Positions 12,221 to 22,939 of a stretch of 64,000 nt of DNA are shown here, piece by piece. The DNA lies in contig CM055320.2 of NCBI GenBank assembly GCA_029255685.2, forward strand, positions 43,931,910-43,995,909, in the 5' to 3' direction. The position numbers were made by a program, and so were the translations under genes. The DNA comes from Silene conica (lineage: Eukaryota > Streptophyta > Magnoliopsida > Caryophyllales > Caryophyllaceae). Under the pieces are notes generated by a model. It had not been told where the DNA came from, made no database searches, and saw only the letters and a list, made by a program, of their open reading frames with translations. The number at the start of each line of letters is the position of its first letter. The stretch's first letter is position 1.

Positions 12221-14974
12221 TGTAACACCCCCATAATCTTATTCATTAGTAAATAGGGTTTTCAAGTAAAATTCGGATAATGGGTGTGTCACAATTAAAC
12301 CAAATGTGGTAGTAGTACCTAACCATGAAATAAAATAGGTAGTTGTCTAATGCAAAATTAAAATCCAAAGAGTAAAATACGATTACAACCAAATTTAAAG
12401 TTTGCGGAAGCGAAAATAAGTTCAACGATCCAAAAGAAAGATAAAGTCTTTAAGCATTTGTCTTTGAATGAAACTATTAAGCGCGCTCTCCTGTGCATCC
12501 CACGACTAATTCCCATGAGTACCTGTTACACGATCTGCTCACACAATTTGTGATCACCGCAGGTCCCAACAAGGACAAAACAAATAAAAGGGTCAACAAT
12601 AATGTTGAGTAAGGTAAACAATCCGAATAAAGAATAAACGGAATATAAAATCATAACTTAAAAGACATTTTAAAATAATGTGTAACAAAAGTGTTTCGAA
12701 AGATTGAAAACAGAGTATCACAATTTCCACTGTTAGTTGAAGGGGAACAAATAATTTCAAATGATTAAGAACAACATAAGTGTTCCAAAATATTCAAATC
12801 CATATCCAACCTTTCAAGATAATTCCAAACCAAAGAAAACATTTCTTTCCAACAATTTCCAACGTCGGTATATACTTGGATAGAGGCCGTATGAAGAGGA
12901 TCCCCTCGCCCTAAACCGGATAAGACGGGGTTCTCCAAATCATGTACTAAACTGTCCTAGAATCCCGAGTGTGCACACCCCTCTAAGGGCCAACCCCAAA
13001 GAGGAAGATAAGAGGACGGGGTCTCGATCAACTAACCCCCATCAGAAGCTCTGTATAGGAAGTCCCTTATTATGGAACAACCTACCCCTCTACCAAAACC
13101 GTTTCAAACCAACATGAGAATCCATTTCCAAATAACCAAGATACTTCCTTCAAATTTGATAACTCATCATAAGCTTGTAGAAAAGCAAAACGGTTTTGGT
13201 TCCCAAAACTTTTAAATTCATAAGGCACTTCTTTCCATATTAAACACAATCCCGTTTCAAAAGATCAAAACAAACAAATCTTTATCCATAATCATTTTGT
13301 AAAATGAATTCAACCAATATAAATATTTCAATATAACCAAAAGTCTTACCATGCAAGATAGTAACAAATCGTAACGGTTTAATAAGAGTGTACGGATAAG
13401 CGTTTCCCTTACCTTACGAGCGATTAAAGGTTAGAGAGCCTCTTCTATGAATCCCGACTCTACATAATATTTAAAATAATAGTTACTTATATGAACGACC
13501 ATTACTAAGCTACTTGTAGTAAATTATGCGATAACTATACTTTCTCGGTTTTTACAGATTTGAAACAGAAACTTTAAATCGTCATATCTCCTTCGTTACT
13601 AAATGTTTTGAGGTGAGACCAGTGGGGTTTGGTTCCTTAGTTAGTTGTCAATCTTTAATGTCTTGGTGGTAAGAGTCTAAAAACGTGTTTAAGGGGTCCG
13701 AAGTTACAGTCTACCAAAGTTGGTCCAAAGGCGAGTCTTAAAAAGTTACGGGGTGGTAAATACTCTTAACATGTCGAAACTCGTCGAAACGAAAGCCTAA
13801 TACACTTTGAATTCATTAAACTTTAACATGTGAAGAGATGGGTCACTGATTATATTTATATGTATGACTAAATTACCCTTTTATGGAAATGTAAGCTTTT
13901 AACAAGTAAGACTAATTAAAACATTTTTCCAGAACACAACAGAAACTTGTAAAAATCATAATAAATCCAAAACGTCATATTTTTGTGCATGGTTGGCTTT
14001 ATTGGATTCCTTTATGTGTCTACAACATATTGTTAACCATGCATGTTGTCTCAAAAATGGGTGTATCAGATCTCAAAACGCGTTTTAAAAACAGTGGTCA
14101 GAAAATGAATCATGAAAAGTTTTACATCATAAATCCCTCTTAACAAATCGAAACGAGTTGATTCAAAAGCCTATTATCATCTAGACTCAATGTAGTTTAA
14201 CATATTAAGAGATGAGACACTTATTCCTTTTGTAAATATGGTTTGATGACTCTTTAAGTGAGATCTAGTGATTCGGTTAAGCAGAAAACAGGCTGTAGTA
14301 TATGATTTTTCATTTCTAAACGGTTCATGCAAACGTCCTAATTTTTGGTGAGTGATTTTATAACAACTTAAGGAAAGTCCCAAATTTTTGTTTTCTGAAA
14401 ATACTCATTTTAACATGTGTTTTCAGATCTACTACATGCATGCTACGTTTTTGACAAAATAACGGTTTTTACTATGTTCAATCCTTTGCATGCATGGTTG
14501 TAGATTCTTAAGTTCATGTTTAGATGTTAGGTGATATGTGAATGCATGTTAAAAAAGTTATAAAATCAGATTTGAAGGGAAAAGTAAGCTTACTTAGTGC
14601 TAGGCAAGATCTCCTCTTGTTCTTTCTTCTTCTCCCTCACGTTTTCCTCTCCTTCTCTCTATATATTTTTTTGTTGTAGTTGTGTGTGTTTGTGTGGGGA
14701 AAATGAAGAATGAAATCTGGTGGGGAGTTGAAAAGTGGTGTGGGAAAGGATGGAAACAAAGAGAAAATGGGACTTTGCATGTCTAGACAAGTGTCCTAAT
14801 GCATAAGCCAAGTGTCTAGGCATGCATTGGTCCACATGTCTAGGCATGCATTGGTCAACGATTTTGTGACGGAAAACGATGCATGCGACGGTTTTACGTG
14901 TCTCTATTACGCGATACTTGTTTAATCAATAAATTTCTCATTTTATTTTATTGACGGATTTTACGGGTATTACA
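12221..14974 (-). repeat. LARD-1 5' LTR (2754 bp), uninterrupted
   Basis: It runs from TGTAACACCC to GGGTATTACA. It is the complete copy against which the Copia-1 insertion in the other LTR can be placed. The flank from 14975 onward is coding-like Ulp1-gene sequence, so the element inserted into that gene. Confidence 0.9.
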
Positions 14975-15771
14975 GCGATATTGCCACTGTCAAATTGGAT
15001 AGCGTTCTTGCTAATTTAAGGGAAAATGGGATTGTGGGGGGTGATGGTGGTGATGCAACAGACGAGGGTGATGTCGCTGAAGTCTCTCATGAGACGAAGA
15101 CGCAGCGGCTTGGGGATGATGTGACTGATTGCAACGATGGGTTGCAGGCCTCACCAGCTCCAATCCCATCCAATTAACCAATGCAATTGGTAGTGAGTGC
15201 TTGTATAACACGGCTGAAATGGCGGAAATTATGGATTAGCCTATGATGGATCGGCAGGTGTCGGAGGTGAAGGGAGATTCAGCTCCTATCCCATTCAACG
15301 AAATTATTGGCGGTGAGTGCTTATATAACACGGCTGAAATGGCGGAAATTATGGGTCAGCCTACGGCGGAGGTGAAGGGAGCGATGGTAACAGAACAAAC
15401 AATTGCGGAAGATCTTGTGGAAGCAAGATACAGCTGCGATGATGCAGTAGAGTGTTTAGAAAAGCTGAGGGCGGCTGGAGTAGTGGAGGCTGTGGATGCA
15501 GGTGAGGGGGAAATTTGGCCGTTGAGATATACGCCCCGCGTTCTGACTCGGTCCATCATACATTTTTGCTCCACTCCCCTCATGCCTTAACATGCATGGG
15601 TGTGGTCCCTGAAAACCTAGGGTGTTCCATCGACTGTGGGTTGCCTGACCCTAACCAGAGTGATGTGTCAGATTTTTTATGCAGCCGAAAGAGTATCTTC
15701 TCGACTGTCCTCAGATTAAGAAAGGATGTAATGGACTACATTTTTAGTTCGTCTAATTCGGTGGACAAACC
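14975..15771 (+). pseudogene. N-terminal exon of the Ulp1-like gene
   Basis: The exon encodes acidic, low-complexity sequence (around 14995-15174, rich in G, D and E), then a region containing CLYNTAEMAEIMGQPTAEVK, and ends near DYIFSSSNSVDKP before a GTGAGT donor at 15772. These parts lie in different frames, so the exon is not open throughout. It holds a 125-bp tandem duplication. I recognise no domain here other than the short lead-in to the peptidase domain, which recurs before domain 2 as DYAFLDDHDLPNV. Confidence 0.5.
15150..15380. repeat. 125-bp tandem duplication in the Ulp1 N-terminal exon
   Basis: AGCTCC at 15156 and at 15281 starts two related copies. Both contain GAGTGCTT, then ATAACACGGCTGAAATGGCG and GAAATTATGG, and both finish with GTCGGAGGTGAAGGGA or a close variant. 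Since 125 is not a multiple of three, the duplication also changes frame. Confidence 0.75.
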
Positions 15772-15848
15772 GTGAGTAAACATCTTTAGTTGAATTTCAT
15801 TGTTTTTAAATCATTATAGTCTTGGTTTTGATGATTATTATATCCCAG

Positions 15849-17786
15849 GGAGCAACTAGCTGTTTATACGGACGTCCATATGATTATACACGAAGACATT
15901 ATATCGCTGCTGCCCTCTACGATGATTGAAAACGGCGTCATTGAGTGTTGGGTTCTGTTGCTGAATAACATGATTAATGCAAAGACGGCACCTGTTGCAA
16001 GCGGCCGTTGTTTCTACGGGCTAACCCATACGGTAAATCCCATTCAATGGTGTAATCCTTGTTTTATTTTGTGTAATTTTATTTTTACATGTGTAATTCC
16101 ATTAAGTTGTATGTGTAACCCCACACTGTTATATGTGTTATTCCTTAAAATAGCTTCTGTAATCCTTGTTAATTATATGTGTAACTCCAATACAATAGTT
16201 GTATAACTCCTAACAATTGTATCTGTAACTCCTGTACATTCGTGTGTGGGATTCAATGTGCCATATATGTGTAACTCCCATACATTAGCTGTGTAATTCA
16301 TAACAAGTATATGTGTAACTCATGTACAATCATGTGTGGGATCCCATGTGCCATATATGTGTAACTCCCATACATTACCTGTGTAACTCTTAACAATTGT
16401 ATGTGTAACTCCTGTACATTCAAGCGTTGGATTCCATGTGCCATATATGTGTAACTCCCATACATTACCTTTGTAACTCCAAACAATAGTATGTGTAACT
16501 CCTGTGCATTCATGTGTGGAATTCCATGTGCCATATATGTGTAATTTTCGTTAATTATCTATGTAACCCGCGCTAATTACCTGTGTAACTCTACTTTAGC
16601 ATCTATGTAATTCCATTTCTGAACTTCCTTTTCAATGTTTATGCAACTCCATTTAATCACCTGTGTAACTTCATTTAATCACCTGTGTAACTCCATGTCA
16701 TTAGGTGTGTAATTCCATTCAATTAGCTATGTAACTCCATTTCGATAATTGTGAGGGTCCTTTTTAATGTGATGTGTTTGCCCAGGACATTGCACTAAGG
16801 ATTTGGAATGCCAAGAAAAAAAGGAGAGGAAATAGACTTGAATGAAGAGTTGTTTGCAACCTGGGAGGCATGGAGGGAAGTTTGTCCTACTCCCTTCAAC
16901 CGTGATGCTGATATGGTTTTTATCCCAGTGCTGTCCAGCAACAATGATCACTATTGTTGTTACTGCATCAACTTCTTATCAGGGCAGATAGAGTTTCTTG
17001 ACAACCGTTCGTACGAAGATGACATCAAGGAGTTACCTTACGGCGGAATCGCACGAATCGTTGTATGTCATGCCTTATGTGTCATTTTTTTTCCTTGTAC
17101 TATAGTCATCAGTCGTCCGTTTTTTCATTATGCCATTATACTCTTTAATGAGTTCGGGCTGATGCGATGGGCAAGTACCTCGTGAGAGAAGGGGTGGAAA
17201 GGGGAGCAAGGGTCATCGACTTTAAGCTTGTCAATGTCCCGTTTAGGTGGCAGGGGACCGGCCACAGTAAGAACGATTGTGGTGTTTACTTAATGCTACA
17301 CATGTTGCTGTACAACGGATCGCCGTTTGATTGCGGCCTAGGGGAGATGGATAAGAATGACCTGTTCCGTGCTGAAAGTGTTGCCATCCTTATACTCAGC
17401 GACTTCAACAAGTGTAGGGAGGAGGTGTTGCCGAGGGTAGCTGCCTTTAGTGAAAAAACAAGGGCGCTAGCTTTGTCATACACAACGCCGACGCAGAAGA
17501 GCGGCCCCAAGAGAAAGATGGTTGATGGAGAGGAGAGTAATTTGACATATAAGCGCAGGCGTTCGGCTACGCCTATCGTCGAAACACTGACAGCCATATG
17601 TAGCCGTCGTCGTGGTAAGGGTGATGGGCTCGGGTCCTCCCTTAATTTCAGCATGGTCAGTGGTGTCGGGGTCCTAATGTTGTCTAACTTTTTAAGGGGC
17701 AACCAGTCTTTGCTTAAGAATGTAAGCGATCTTAGGACGCACATGATAGACTACGCCTTTCTAGATGACCACGACTTGCCAAACGT
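15849..17786 (+). pseudogene. Ulp1 peptidase domain 1 (catalytic H, D and C visible)
   Basis: Three exons carry the domain. The first (15849-16032) contains IECWVLLLNNMIN, the usual W-x-x-L-L-x-N helix. The second (16786-17062) contains VFIPV, NDHYCCYCINF and FLDN, which supply the catalytic His and Asp in the standard order. The third (17153-17786) contains WQGTGHSKNDCGVYLMLHML, where the Cys of DCGV is the nucleophile. All three catalytic residues and the helper W are therefore present. A lysine/arginine-rich tail with GPKRK and YKRRR could be a nuclear signal. The 753-bp intron between the first two exons is filled with the TGTGTAACTCC array. An A7 run near 16816 is one base too long for the frames to join, so the domain would not be made as it stands. 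Confidence 0.75.
16040..16770 (+). repeat. TGTGTAACTCC array I, inside an Ulp1 intron, with a 90-bp higher-order unit
   Basis: Variants of TGTGTAACTCC recur roughly every 30 bp. In the middle, CCATATATGTGTAAC-type units start at 16261, 16351, 16441 and 16531, an exact 90-bp period. The 78-codon minus-strand frame at 16298-16534 is only a translation of this period, with a 30-residue repeat, and is not a gene. Confidence 0.85.
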
Positions 17787-17856
17787 GTAAGTGTTAACTT
17801 CTTTATTTAAATAGCAATTTTGCACTTTTTTGGACATGGGACACTGACAATTCTAG

Positions 17857-19995
17857 TTGTCAAATGCAAGGAGATTTTAGCGCGCTACGGTCCTGATGAA
17901 ACCGTTCGTAGGATTGACATGTGATACGTGCCTATTTTATGCATTTTATTTATTCTTTTGGCACGTATTTTCTTATATTTTCGTGACTTTTGGTTGATAT
18001 TTCTCCCGAAACGGAGAGGTCGACCGACCTAAGCCCAATTCGCGGAAAAACCCAACATCGACAGAAGCGGTCGACCGACCCGGAAAAGAGGTCGACCGAC
18101 CAGGAGCTGTACCCGGGACTTTTGTTTCGTGTTTTTACTTACCTAATCTTGTAATTAGAACTTATTTAAGAAGACCTAAACTCTAAAATTAGGTCAAGCA
18201 ATTTTATTAGCAAGCAATTTACTTTAAGCAATTTACTTCAAGCAATTTTATTAGCAAGCAATTTTATTAGATTAGCAATTTATGTTAGAAAGCACTCCAT
18301 GTTATTCAAGAACTCCATAGTTAGAAAGAGATTTTATTCCAAGTTTTCACCTTTTGTTCTTAATTCCAATTAAGTTGTAAGTTTGCTACAATTAATCTTT
18401 CCTTTTAATTTAATCTTGTTGTTCATCTTATTGTTGTTTCTCAATTCATGTTTTCAACTTTATTGTCATCTTCAATTATGTTAATTCCTTTGATGTTCTT
18501 AGTTATTGTTAGTTTCATAATTAAAAGTATGCATAGTTAATTCTTGTGATTAGGAATTAGGGGAAGCATGGTAAAGACTTGGTTTTGATAGTTTAATGAT
18601 TGAATTACCAATCCCCCATTGTTGTTGGTGAACTAATCCTTAGGATTGAAAGATTATTAGGATTAGTTTAACAACAACTTTGGGATTGCCCTTGAACGAA
18701 AGTTTAGTGCTTTTCTAGGAACCCTAAGACCGTAAGGATTGGGTAGAATATTGACCTAAAGGTTTATTCTTTGTTCCTTGGGATTGTGTTATTTGGTTAT
18801 TTTACCTTTCATTGACTTGTTTTAACCATGGGGAACCAAAGTTCCTAATCTCCTTTTTACTTTGTTTTATTTCTCTTGTTTATTTTGTCCTTTTAGTTAT
18901 TAGTTTAAATCTCAAATCAAACCCCCCTTTTGGTTACTTGTAATAGACTTTAAATTCGCAGACATAATTAACCTTGTGTCCTTGTGGTTCGACCCTTGAC
19001 TTATCCTATCTAAGTTTAAGGTGAGGTTTTATAAATCTAATCTTTGGCACCCCTCAACGACGGGTGTCAACATGTGTAGCATGTTGCCCGACAAATTTAT
19101 GGTTGAATGCTTGATTCATTGTTGGGCAATACTGAGGAATGAGATAGAGTCAGATGGCTATGATCCGGCTAGGATGGCGTTCCTGGGAATACGTCATTCG
19201 GTATGAGTTGGCTAGCATAATTCATGCAATTTATTTGGTTGTATGTATATTTCGTACAATTTTCTGATGTGGTGACTGTTTGTTTGTAGGACGCACTAAC
19301 GGAGCTAGTCAACACCCCATACGACTGTACACCCGCGAACGATGCAATTAGCATTATCTACAGCTGTTGGGATAGGTTCATAATGAACAATGGCAACACA
19401 TTCAACCTTCTCGCCAGGCTAATTTTCGTCCCAATAAGAGTTGTGAACCACATAGCATGTGTTTGCATCAACTTCAAAGAGAGTACTGTTGACTTACTCG
19501 ACAACTAGAGGCAACCGGCTAAGTCTGGCGTAGTTGCGGCAGCGGCGAAAATTGTATGGCTATGTCTATGTCTACTTTCCGTCTTTTTAAACTATTTACC
19601 AAACACGACCACTAATAGACTAATGTTTAAATGCAGGAGTCGCTCATTTCAGACTACATGGACGACAAACGGGTCCATCAAGCTAGTCGCATACCACGAT
19701 TTAAGCAGCGGCAGATTAAATTTGATTGGCTGCATGGTAGCCCCAGGGACGATGAGTCTGACTTATTCACTATGATGCACATGTTGTTCTATGAAGGCCG
19801 GCCTTTTCAGAACACTGACCTCGTGAACAAACGAAATCGGCGCTTCTTGACAGTGGAACTGGAGCTTCAATAATACTAGCGGACATCAACAAAGAAAGGC
19901 GCCATTTAATGGATAAGTTCAACAGTTGGGTATCATCGAAGAACAAAGTTTGGGCAGACGTCCTCGCTCGTCGAAAACAGGGGAAATTAAACTAA
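17857..19995 (+). pseudogene. Ulp1 peptidase domain 2, degenerate, split by a solo LTR
   Basis: The exon set repeats that of domain 1. It has MVECLIHCWAILRNEIE (compare IECWVLLLNN), then IFVPIRVVNHIACVCINF with the expected His, LLDN with the expected Asp, and FDWLHGSP...TMMHMLFYEGRPF in place of the Cys-bearing segment. Where domain 1 has DCGVYLMLHM, this copy has DESDLFTMMHM, so the nucleophile is missing. A TAG directly after LLDN and a later frame change show further decay. The 1148-bp solo LTR lies in its first exon. It is a broken duplicate; whether it was ever active, or served as a pseudoenzyme partner of domain 1, cannot be told. Confidence 0.68.
17922..19069. mobile_element. Solo LTR-1 (1148 bp) in an Ulp1 exon
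   Basis: It begins TGATACGTGCCTATTTTATG and ends GACGGGTGTCA, and is flanked on both sides by ACATG (17917-17921 and 19070-19074), a 5-bp target duplication. No internal region is present, so it is the product of LTR-LTR recombination. Its ends resemble those of solo LTR-2, so both belong to related families, probably Gypsy. It contains three GGTCGACCGACC motifs near 18022-18098. Confidence 0.9.
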
Positions 19996-20039
19996 AAATG
20001 ACTTTTATAACCCTTGCAAATCTTTAGAATATGCTTAAC

Positions 20040-20770
20040 ATACACTAGTGTAACTGTGGTACATAACTTTTTGATGAAAAGTAGTGGAGTTACACACGTT
20101 GGTCAAAAAAGTTACACACGTTGGTCAAAGGAGTTACATACATTGTGAACTCCTATACACTCATCTATGTAATTCCTTAAGATTGTCTGTGTAACTCCTT
20201 GTCAGATTTTCCTTTTTTTAACTATCTATGAAATTACACACATTTATAAGTGGAATTTATGTGTTATTACGTGAGTAATCCTCATGCGTTTTAAGTGTAA
20301 TTCCATCTTAATGGTTTGTGTAACTCCTTTTATGAACTTCCTTTTTTCATTATATATATAATTCTACATGGCCACACATGTGTAACTCCCTGTTAACTCT
20401 TTGTGTAACTCTCATAGATAAGCTGTGTAATTCCTTCAACATAACACTTGTAACAGTTAGTATTTTATGGATGAGTAACTCTTTTAAATTACAGGTGTAA
20501 CTCCTTTTCAGACAGAGTGGAACTCCACCGTAACTCTTTGTGTAACTCTCATAGATAAGCTGTGTAATTCCTTCAACATAACACGTGTAACAGTTAGTAT
20601 TTTATGGATGAGTAACTCTTTTAAACTACAGGTGTAACTCCTTTTCAGACTGAGTGGAACTCCATCGTAATGGTTAGTGTAACTCCACAATATATTAGCG
20701 CGTTAGACTTACATTATCTGTGTGAAGGAGTTACACACGTTGTTCACTAGAGTTACACAAATACTTGTAC
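20040..20770. repeat. TGTGTAACTCC array II with a 137-bp tandem duplication
   Basis: The motif occurs in both orientations (GGAGTTACACACGTTGG near 20090-20150, TGTGTAACTCC afterwards). Two nearly identical 137-bp stretches start at 20395 and 20532, with only a few differences. No gene is seen here. Confidence 0.82.
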
Positions 20771-20779
20771 AGAGTTTCA

Positions 20780-21051
20780 GAGGTACTGTTAACATTCTAC
20801 CGCTAAAATGTCACTGTTACTCATTTTACCGCCAAAATGTCTAATTTTTAACTGCGGTAAAATGTATTTTTTTTTCCCGCCAAAAATAATTACACTGTTC
20901 ATTTTTCACATTGGCGGTTAATGTACTTTTTTCCCGCCTAATTCACCTTGGTATTTGTTCACATTGACAGTGTAAAAACTCTTCACACTTCACCAAAAAC
21001 TCTTCACACTTCACCATAAACTCTTCACATAAAAGAAAAATTTTAAGTCTA
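20780..21051 (+). promoter_or_regulatory. Promoter-like region with E2F-type sites upstream of the 140-codon frame
   Basis: Two TTTCCCGCC motifs (20873-20881 and 20930-20938) match the plant E2F consensus TTTCCCGC. Further CCGCCAAAA or TTGGCGG variants lie near 20840 and 20911. Three tandem copies of an ACTCTTCACA motif (about 20976-21031) lie directly before the ATG at 21052, and CATAAAAG could serve as a TATA-like element. Function is inferred from motif density only. Confidence 0.45.
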
Positions 21052-21474
21052 ATGGCTTCCGACCCATTTTTTGTCAACGATGAAGCGTGGCTTTCAGAGC
21101 GGATTGCAGTAGCTGAGATGGAACTCACAAGCCCTGCAGCGGAACACCCGTTGATGAAAGCATCCACTGAACATCAACGAAGTTATTGGATCAAGCGGCG
21201 TGATGCAGTCCGGTTAGTGAACCAATCTACATCATCATCAGCGAGTTCGTACCCTCGACGGCCTGTAACTTGCCGTTTGGCTAAAGTGAGGAACATGCTA
21301 AGTCACCAACTCCCAGTCTTATCCCAACAGGCAATGCGAGTGTATTGCCACATTATGGACGTTATTAGGATGTACGATGAGAATCATCCAGATGTGGGTG
21401 GTGCCCCAGAGTTGCGCGGTTGGTGGGAGTTTCAGAAGGGTATTCTGCGGTTTACCGGGGTCGTTCCCGTGTAG
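21052..21474 (+). CDS. Unrecognised 140-aa protein within the MULE segment
   Basis: The frame is open for 140 codons from an ATG directly after a promoter-like stretch. The predicted product is soluble, with no signal peptide or membrane segment. It starts MASDPFFVNDEAWLSERIAV, has a serine-rich stretch near residues 58-67, a basic segment (RRPVTCRLAKVRNML) near 69-83, and an aromatic C-terminus with RGWWEFQKGI. I recognise no family. Its GC content is clearly higher than that of the flanking arrays, and it lies between the convergent Ulp1 and transposase genes, which makes a real small gene of the element plausible. It could also be an exon of a larger, decayed gene. Confidence 0.5.
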   Translation: MASDPFFVNDEAWLSERIAVAEMELTSPAAEHPLMKASTEHQRSYWIKRRDAVRLVNQSTSSSASSYPRRPVTCRLAKVRNMLSHQLPVLSQQAMRVYCHIMDVIRMYDENHPDVGGAPELRGWWEFQKGILRFTGVVPV

Positions 21475-21599
21475 TTTAATAACATATGATATAAAATGTC
21501 GCTATTTTAATCATGTGTTCCGGTTTTATAATTGACGATCAATTTTGGTTTTAGTTAATATAAATATTGAAACAAAATACATAACAAAAATTGTTAAAC

Positions 21600-22870
21600 G
21601 GGTTACTAATATGCACTATTATAAGAAATATGTAACTCCTCTAGCATCACATGTTTAATACAAATCAATAAACGAATAAACAAGTCACCAAATAGTGTAA
21701 CTCTGATGAACCGTATGTGTAACTCTATATCATATCACTTGAGTCCATTCTGACATGGAATGACACCAGCGTAACTCTGCAACATAATGTGTGTAACTCT
21801 TTTACATAAAATGTGTAATTCCATTATAAGAAATATGTAACTCCTCTAGCATCACATGTGCAACAGTTAGTATTTTTTGGATGAGTGGCTTCAAATTCTG
21901 AACACGCAAGTCTTTGAAACAACATGTGCAACTCCATTTCATCCAGCGTGGAACTCCATTGTATTGGTTAGTGGAACTCCAAACTTATATACTGTGGAAC
22001 TCAGTAACCGGAACTCCATAACAAAATTTATGTAACTCTGTAACATCAGTGATGTAACTCCTTGGGCATAAAATATGTAATTCCATTATAACTAATGTGT
22101 AACTCCTTTAACATACCATGTGCAACAATTGGTATTTTTTAAACCAGTGGAACTCAAATTCTGAACACGTGTGGAACTCTGTCAAACTGTATCTGTAACT
22201 CCTTTGTTATCCTGTGTGGAACTCCCCTTTAATGGGTTTTGGAACTCCACAATATATTATGGAACTAATTGGAACTCCATTTCAAAAAATTTGGAACTCT
22301 ATAAACATCAGTGATGTAACTCTTTATCCATAAAATGTGTTATTCCTTTATAACTAGTGTGTAACTCTAACGTATTTTGTGCAACAGTTGGAAAAACTAT
22401 CATGGAACTCAAATTGTGAACACGTATGGAAATATGTCAAACTTTATTTGTAACTCTCATTTTACCCGAGGGGAACTCCTGTGAATGGATTGTGCAACTC
22501 CACAATATATTGTGGAACTAAATGGAACTCCAATTATATAGTTTTGGAACTCTTTAAACATCAGTTATGTAACTTCGTACTGTGGATATGTGTAACTCCT
22601 TTCACATATTATGTGGTACAGTTGGTATTTTTTAAACTATTGTGGAACTCAAATTCTGAACACGTGTGGAACTCTGTCATACTTTAACTGTAACTCTCTT
22701 TTTTACCAGTGTGGAACTCTTTTGTAATGGATTGTGGAACTCCACAATATATGGTGGAACTAACTGCAACTCCATTTCAAAAATGTTGGAACTCTTTATG
22801 CATATGTTATGTAACTTCGTACTGTGGATATGTGTAACTGCACTATCATGTAAAATGCAACTTCAATATA
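21600..22870. repeat. TGTGTAACTCC / TGTGGAACTCC array III with an approximately 245-bp higher-order unit
   Basis: GTAACTCC and GGAACTCC motifs recur every 25-40 bp. A longer period is visible where GGAACTCCACAATATAT-type blocks recur near 22235, 22485 and 22730. Frames at 22481-22687 and 22666-23094 run through this repeat and are not considered genes. Confidence 0.8.
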
Positions 22871-22939
22871 TCATTTTGAAAGACTTATACAACAAAATAT
22901 TCCACACAGTTAATAACATAAGTACAATTAACACACCAT

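Larger units (their letters stand above)
6449..14974 (-). mobile_element. LARD-1: long-LTR Gypsy-derived non-autonomous element (chromovirus remnant), left end outside the window
   Basis: The element reads on the minus strand: 5' LTR 12221-14974, primer-binding site, 3.76 kb internal region, and 3' LTR 8463 downward, which Copia-1 interrupts at 6449. LTR ends are TGTAACACCC and GGGTATTACA. The comparable LTR stretch is 2015 bp in both copies (6449-8463 and 12960-14974), with no length change; I noticed one base difference, so insertion was recent. The internal region is almost entirely non-coding and keeps only a chromodomain-like tail of integrase at its 3' end. That points to descent from a Tekay-like chromovirus that now depends on proteins supplied in trans. 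This is the pattern called LARD in plants. Confidence 0.88.
14975..19995 (+). pseudogene. Ulp1-like (C48) cysteine peptidase gene with two tandem domains, decayed
   Basis: The gene resembles Ulp1/SENP-family peptidases, which cleave SUMO-like modifiers; in plant MULEs the role of such genes is unknown. Exons can be followed by splice sites: first exon to 15771; domain 1 at 15849-16032, 16786-17062 and 17153-17786; domain 2 at 17857-17921 resuming after a solo LTR to about 19200, then 19290-19553 and 19637-19995. Domain 2 repeats the domain 1 layout, with splice donors at matching protein positions (after DKP and PNV; after IARIV and AKIV). The gene is broken: the first exon changes frame, a seven-A run near 16816 puts the two halves of one exon out of frame, a TAG follows LLDN in domain 2, and the frame shifts again near 19870. 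The 5' end is lost at the LARD-1 insertion. Confidence 0.72.

Noticed and set aside
16298-16534. 78-codon minus-strand frame with a 30-residue repeat
   Set aside because: It is the translation of the exact 90-bp higher-order unit of the TGTGTAACTCC array in an intron.
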